A stretch of 64,000 nt of DNA, taken from Bacteriovoracaceae bacterium UBA6153. Lineage in GTDB: Bacteria > Bdellovibrionota > Bacteriovoracia > Bacteriovoracales > Bacteriovoracaceae. This document shows, in pieces, positions 60,217 through 64,000 of the stretch. The translations under genes and the position numbers were made by a program. A model generated the notes under the pieces. The model was not told the DNA's origin, ran no database searches, and worked only from the letters and a program-made list of their open reading frames with translations. Each line of letters opens with the position of its first letter. Positions within the stretch are counted from its first letter, which is position 1. The stretch is taken from positions 1 to 64,000 of the forward strand of contig DIUR01000034.1 of NCBI GenBank assembly GCA_002428265.1, read 5' to 3'.

Positions 60217-61596
60217 TTAGGCTTCACCCACTTTGAATTTGCGGCCTTTTATTTTTCCATCAAGCAGACTACGAATGGCCGCTGAAAAAACATCTCGTTT
60301 AAGGGCCACGTAACTTTGACTTTCAAGAATGGTAATCTGACCAACTTGCTCTCCTGCAAGGCCCGCTACATTAACCAAGGCCCCAAGTAGATCACCCGCT
60401 CTGATTTTGTCTCTTTTACCGCCATTGATATACATCGTTTTCATCGGTGCAGTTAAATCATAACGAGCTGTGGATGAAAGCTCCGAGAGTTTTAGATACT
60501 CGTTTCTATTTCCCTGATAATTTTCAATGTCGTGAATTTTTTCTTTTTCTGATCTGACGAAAAATGAAAATGCCAATCCTTCTTTTCCAGCTCTGGCCGT
60601 TCTTCCAATTCGATGAGTATAAACTTCAGCATCTGTCGGCAAATCAAAATTCACAACAGCTTCAAGATCTTTTATATCCAATCCTCTCGCCGCGACATCA
60701 GTAGCAACTAGAATAAGGCAACTTTGATTTGAGAATTTTGTCAGCACGACAGTTCGCTCGTTTTGATCCAAGTCTCCATGAAAAGAAAGTGCTGGCATTC
60801 CTTCTCTGGCAAGTGCTTTTGAAACATCTGCACACAATTGTTTGGTTTTACAAAAAATAATAACGGATTGGGGTTTATAGTGTCCTAGTAACTTGATCAA
60901 AGCATCCAGTTTCTCTCTATGCTCGTTAAGTTCAATAAAGACCTGTCGTATAATATTCTTTTCGTGCTTTGAATCCACAGTTAAATGTTTCGGATTTCTT
61001 TGAATAGAGTGACTCAGTTCTAAAATCTCTTGAGGAAAAGTAGCAGAAAATAAAAGAGTCTGAATATTTTTTGGAGCAAATTTAAAAATAGCCTCCATTT
61101 CAATCTGGAATCCCATATCAAGCATGCGATCAGCTTCATCGAGAACTAAAAAATTAATTGTCTTTAAATCAATCGCACCCTTATTTAAGAATTTTAAAAC
61201 TCGGCCAGGGGTTCCCACAATAATGTGAGCTCCATGCTCCAGTGAGGCAAGTTGCTTGTACTCTGATGAGCCACCGCAAATGACGAGCACTTTACAGTTT
61301 TTAGTAAATCTAGCGAGTCTTCTAATTTCTTCTGCAACCTGAAGAGCGAGTTCATGAGTCGGACACAAAATCAGTGACTGAAGGGTATTGTTTTCTATTT
61401 CTAATTTATTGAGAATACCTAAACCGAATGCGGCCGTTTTTCCACTTCCAGTTTTTGCCTGAGCAATCAGGTCTTGTCCTTCAAGAATTAAGGGAAGTGC
61501 TTGCTCCTGAATAGGAGTCATACTGTCGAAGTTAAGAGTCACAAGATTGTCTAGTATCTCTTGAGATAAAGGCAGTGTTTTAAAAAGATTTTTCAT
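60217..61596 (-). CDS. dbpA: DEAD-box helicase DbpA
   Basis: 459 residues. Motifs: Q (TPIQEQALPLIL), I AKTGSGKT, Ia PTHELALQ, II VLDEADRML, III SAT, V TDVAARGLDI, VI HRIGRTARAG. After the helicase core the C-terminal DbpA RNA-binding domain is present: YINGGKRDKIRAGDLLGALV, then GQITILESQSYVALKR and LLDGKIKGRKFKVGEA. DbpA acts on 23S rRNA helix 92 in large-subunit assembly. It is different from the RhlE-like helicase at 48.4 kb. Confidence 0.92.
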   Translation of the reverse strand: MKNLFKTLPLSQEILDNLVTLNFDSMTPIQEQALPLILEGQDLIAQAKTGSGKTAAFGLGILNKLEIENNTLQSLILCPTHELALQVAEEIRRLARFTKNCKVLVICGGSSEYKQLASLEHGAHIIVGTPGRVLKFLNKGAIDLKTINFLVLDEADRMLDMGFQIEMEAIFKFAPKNIQTLLFSATFPQEILELSHSIQRNPKHLTVDSKHEKNIIRQVFIELNEHREKLDALIKLLGHYKPQSVIIFCKTKQLCADVSKALAREGMPALSFHGDLDQNERTVVLTKFSNQSCLILVATDVAARGLDIKDLEAVVNFDLPTDAEVYTHRIGRTARAGKEGLAFSFFVRSEKEKIHDIENYQGNRNEYLKLSELSSTARYDLTAPMKTMYINGGKRDKIRAGDLLGALVNVAGLAGEQVGQITILESQSYVALKRDVFSAAIRSLLDGKIKGRKFKVGEA

Positions 61597-61691
61597 AACT
61601 ATGCTTTATCATTGTTCACTCGCTGAAGCAATTTTCTATTATAACACCAAGGTAAGCAGACATTATTTAACCTGACAATTTCACTCTCGAC

Positions 61692-61721
61692 TTGCATGTG
61701 CTTATAGTCATTCACTATAAT
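61692..61721 (+). promoter_or_regulatory. Probable tldD promoter
   Basis: TTGCAT (61692-61697), 18-bp spacer, TATAAT (61716-61721). The ATG at 61720 falls inside the -10 box, which supports the downstream start at 61756 preceded by GGAG. Confidence 0.6.
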
Positions 61722-61755
61722 GAACAATTACCTCAATCCATTCTCGGAGACCAAC

Positions 61756-63141
61756 ATGCTTTTACAAAAAGAAGTCGCTCACGATGTCATCGCCTATGCT
61801 ATTAGTCTTGGCGCTGATTTTTGCGAATTATTTATCGAAAAAACAAGTGTTCAAAACATTACTTACAACTCAAAAAAAATTAAAGACATCTCTTCAGGAA
61901 TTGATTCTGGCATTGGTGTAAGACTCATTTACGGAGAGATGGCACTCTACGCTTACTCCAACTCAAGCAAAAAAGAAGATCTGCTTGATATGGTAAAAAA
62001 ACTTGCTGCTCAATTTAGCTCAAAACATACAGGAGTCATGAAGACTTTTAACTTCACTCCACTTTCATATAAAGAAATTAAGTACCTTCCAAAAAAAGAT
62101 GTGCTTCTTCCTCAAAAGATTGAAACTTTTAAAAAGCTCGATAGTCTCGTGAGAGAAAAAAGTCCGCTGATTTCTCAAGTCTCTTTATTTCTCATTCAAA
62201 AAGAGCAGAATATTGAAATCTATAATTCTGAAGGTCTATACGCAGCGGAAAACAGACCCTATATCAGATTATTTGCAGATGTCGTGGCAGCTGATGGAAA
62301 TGAGCAGGCCTCTGCTTACACAGGGCCTGGCCGCAGAGGTGGATTCAGCTTCATTGAGTCTCTTGATCTTAATCAAATTGCAGAGCAGACAACTAAGCAG
62401 GCCCTTGTCACTTTAAAAGCTAGGCCTTGTCCTGCCGGAGAAATGCCGGTCATTATCGAAAATGGTTTTGGCGGAGTTATTTTCCACGAAGCTTGTGGAC
62501 ACTTGTTAGAGACAACGTCCGTAGAAAAAAAATCTTCTGTCTTCTGGGATAAAAAAGGTGAAATGATCGCTCACCCATCAGTAAGCGCGGTTGATGACGG
62601 AACCAATGACAACCTTTGGGGAAGTTTATCAATTGATGATGAAGGTATGCCAACTCAAAAAACTCAATTGATTAAAGATGGAAGACTTGAAAATTTTATC
62701 TGCGATAAATTAGGCAATATTAAAACAGGCCACATGAGAACAGGATCAGGAAGAAGACAAAGTTACAGATTTGCTCCTGCTTCACGTATGAGAAATACTT
62801 ATATTGACCAGGGTAAATCAACTCTGGATGATATGCTTCAGTCTGTTGGCAATGGCCTCTATTGCGCTTCTATGGGTGGAGGATCAGTTAATCCAGGAAC
62901 GGGAGAATTTAATTTTTCTGTCAATGAAGGATACATGGTTAAAAATGGAAAAATTGATCACGCCATAAAGGGTGCGACTTTAATTGGTAAAGGAGCTGAG
63001 ATCCTTACAAAAATAAGCATGGTCGGAAATAATTTAGAATGGACTGCCGGTATGTGTGGTTCAGTTAGTGGAAGTATTCCCACGACAGTAGGGCAACCTG
63101 CAATCAAACTCGACAGTATTCTTGTAGGAGGTCAGGCGTGA
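61756..63141 (+). CDS. tldD: TldD metalloprotease subunit
   Basis: 461 residues from the ATG at 61756 (CGGAG upstream); the ATG at 61720 would lie in the promoter. TldD carries the zinc site: GVIFHEACGHLLETTSV, HExxxH, and the late CASMGGGSVNPGTGEFNFSVNEGYMV. With PmbA (TldE) it forms a dimeric protease that degrades unfolded peptides and, in E. coli, helps mature microcin B17. It overlaps pmbA by four bases (GTGA). Confidence 0.95.
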   Translation: MLLQKEVAHDVIAYAISLGADFCELFIEKTSVQNITYNSKKIKDISSGIDSGIGVRLIYGEMALYAYSNSSKKEDLLDMVKKLAAQFSSKHTGVMKTFNFTPLSYKEIKYLPKKDVLLPQKIETFKKLDSLVREKSPLISQVSLFLIQKEQNIEIYNSEGLYAAENRPYIRLFADVVAADGNEQASAYTGPGRRGGFSFIESLDLNQIAEQTTKQALVTLKARPCPAGEMPVIIENGFGGVIFHEACGHLLETTSVEKKSSVFWDKKGEMIAHPSVSAVDDGTNDNLWGSLSIDDEGMPTQKTQLIKDGRLENFICDKLGNIKTGHMRTGSGRRQSYRFAPASRMRNTYIDQGKSTLDDMLQSVGNGLYCASMGGGSVNPGTGEFNFSVNEGYMVKNGKIDHAIKGATLIGKGAEILTKISMVGNNLEWTAGMCGSVSGSIPTTVGQPAIKLDSILVGGQA

Positions 63142-64000
63142 AAAATATCATTAAAAAAACAATCGATCATGCTATGAACTCAGGAGCTGACTCTTGTGAC
63201 ATTATCGTGAGCTCCGGCGAGGCCATGAGCCTTTCTGCTCAAGATGGACGCCTTGACCAGTATAAACTTTCTAAAACAGCAATCCTTGGTCTCAGAGTTA
63301 TCAAAAACAAAAGAATTGGTCTTTCTTATTCAGAAAGCTTTGATGAAGATGCTTTGAAATTTGCCACTAAAGCGGCCATTGAAAATGCAGAGTTTTCAGA
63401 CATAAACGAAAATGAATCTATCTCTATTAAAAATTCGAGTGACTCTATTTTTAATGACTCCGCTCTAAAAGATACAAGTTCAAATGAAGAAAAAATTGAA
63501 TTTGCTCTAAAACTAGAAAGTGAAATTAAAAAAAGAGACTCGCGTGTCACTGCGACTCCTTACAATGGTCTTTCAATCTCAAACAATAGAAGTTTCTACA
63601 TGAACTCATTAGGCACTTACGCTGAACAAGGTCATGGCTCGCTTTCTGCCTACACCTCTGCTCTATTAAAAGACGGTGATAAGACTTCAATGCACTATGC
63701 TTCTCTTCTTGGAAGAGACTTAAAGCACCTGGATATTAATCAATGTATTGAAGAAACGCTTGAGCACTCAATCAACTGGCTTCAGGCAAAACCTGTTCCC
63801 AGCGGAAAGTATGAAGTCATTTTTAACACAGACACACTCTCTGATCTTCTAGGCGTATTCTCAAATTATTTTTCAGCAAAAGATGCAATTGAAAAAACGA
63901 ATCCTTGGGAAACTAAAATGGGCCAGAGTGTTGCCATTGAAAATTTCACAATGATCGACTCCCCTTTTTACAAAGATGCTTTCACTCACGATTATATCGA
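63138..64000 (+). CDS. pmbA: PmbA/TldE, 5' part, cut by the window edge
   Basis: GTG start at 63138 overlapping the tldD stop (GTGA), with GGAGG upstream; 287 codons are visible and no stop occurs before the end. KKTIDHAMNSGADSCDIIVSSGEAMSLSAQDGRLDQYKL is the typical PmbA beginning, without a zinc site, as expected for the inactive partner of TldD. SKTAILGLRVIKNKRIGLSY also fits the family. Confidence 0.9.
   Translation, partial: MKNIIKKTIDHAMNSGADSCDIIVSSGEAMSLSAQDGRLDQYKLSKTAILGLRVIKNKRIGLSYSESFDEDALKFATKAAIENAEFSDINENESISIKNSSDSIFNDSALKDTSSNEEKIEFALKLESEIKKRDSRVTATPYNGLSISNNRSFYMNSLGTYAEQGHGSLSAYTSALLKDGDKTSMHYASLLGRDLKHLDINQCIEETLEHSINWLQAKPVPSGKYEVIFNTDTLSDLLGVFSNYFSAKDAIEKTNPWETKMGQSVAIENFTMIDSPFYKDAFTHDYI

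Noticed and set aside
1..64000. CRISPR array, tRNA, rRNA or prophage
   Set aside because: I saw no regularly spaced repeats, no tRNA cloverleaf or CCA-ended genes, and no phage structural genes on either strand.

Overview
The window is a 64 kb stretch of AT-rich bacterial chromosome, densely coded on both strands. Gram-negative envelope genes (OMPLA phospholipase, TolC-like efflux protein, outer-membrane beta-barrel candidates), many secreted hydrolases and lipoproteins, a Rnk-type regulator, SlyX, qNOR/NsrR, a three-subunit succinate dehydrogenase and the general style of the proteins fit a Bdellovibrionota member, most likely Bacteriovoracales (Bacteriovorax/Peredibacter type). That placement is inference from protein style; there is no rRNA here to confirm it. 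I found no tRNA, rRNA or CRISPR array.

Layout. 1-2.3 kb is a copper/iron-sulfur island: a small thioredoxin-like [2Fe-2S] protein, a CopZ-N-like zinc/[2Fe-2S] protein, a frameshifted small secreted protein, a cupredoxin and a CsoR regulator, with an IS3-type transposase tail next to the CsoR promoter. 2.4-6.2 kb is accessory DNA: a zinc-ribbon/tandem ribbon-helix-helix regulator with a 22-bp palindrome, a divergent HTH-antitoxin/PIN-toxin pair whose toxin appears to start at AUU, and an IS1380-family element. 6.4-9.2 kb is a quinol nitric oxide reductase divergent from its NsrR regulator with a near-ideal NsrR site between them. 9.4-10.2 kb is a VapBC module with promoter, operators and terminator. 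10.3-17.9 kb holds small housekeeping or secreted genes, a PCu(A)C/Sco copper pair, an HxlR regulator with its SnoaL-like target, and a histidine kinase whose last 17 residues are thrown out of frame. 18-25.4 kb has a CBS protein, PEP carboxykinase, an ATP-cone/Mrr-like nuclease overlapping a beta-CASP RNase, and a ZntA/MerR pair with a classical 19-bp-spacer promoter.

25.4-31.1 kb is a leftward run: DASS dicarboxylate transporter, sdhC-sdhA-sdhB, pldA. A LysR gene lies upstream in the same orientation. 32.3-41.9 kb has a RodZ-like protein and an MltD-like transglycosylase (preceded by a strong terminator hairpin), a peptidase C26 enzyme, MscS, a Na+/H+ antiporter, two overlapping small membrane paralogues, a DUF985 cupin and an S9 peptidase. 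42.2-60.0 kb is rich in envelope and secreted proteins: TolC-like, L,D-transpeptidase, an NlpC/CHAP-like cysteine hydrolase candidate, two outer-membrane candidates (the second again apparently AUU-initiated), a metzincin-like protease with calcium-binding repeats, a K+ channel, MFS, Rnk, a glutamate-synthase-like protein, a methyltransferase lipoprotein, a trypsin-like protease and an 854-residue Ser/Gly-rich secreted protein. DEAD-box helicases lie at 48.4 and 60.2 kb, and tldD-pmbA runs off the right end.

The most interesting observations are two gene pairs in which the downstream gene seems to start at AUU inside the upstream TAA stop, each with GGAG exactly six bases upstream; a shared terminator-like repeat behind both toxin-antitoxin modules; single-base breaks in three short reading frames, all beside A/T runs; the zinc-ribbon tandem-RHH regulator; and the ATP-cone nuclease/beta-CASP pair.
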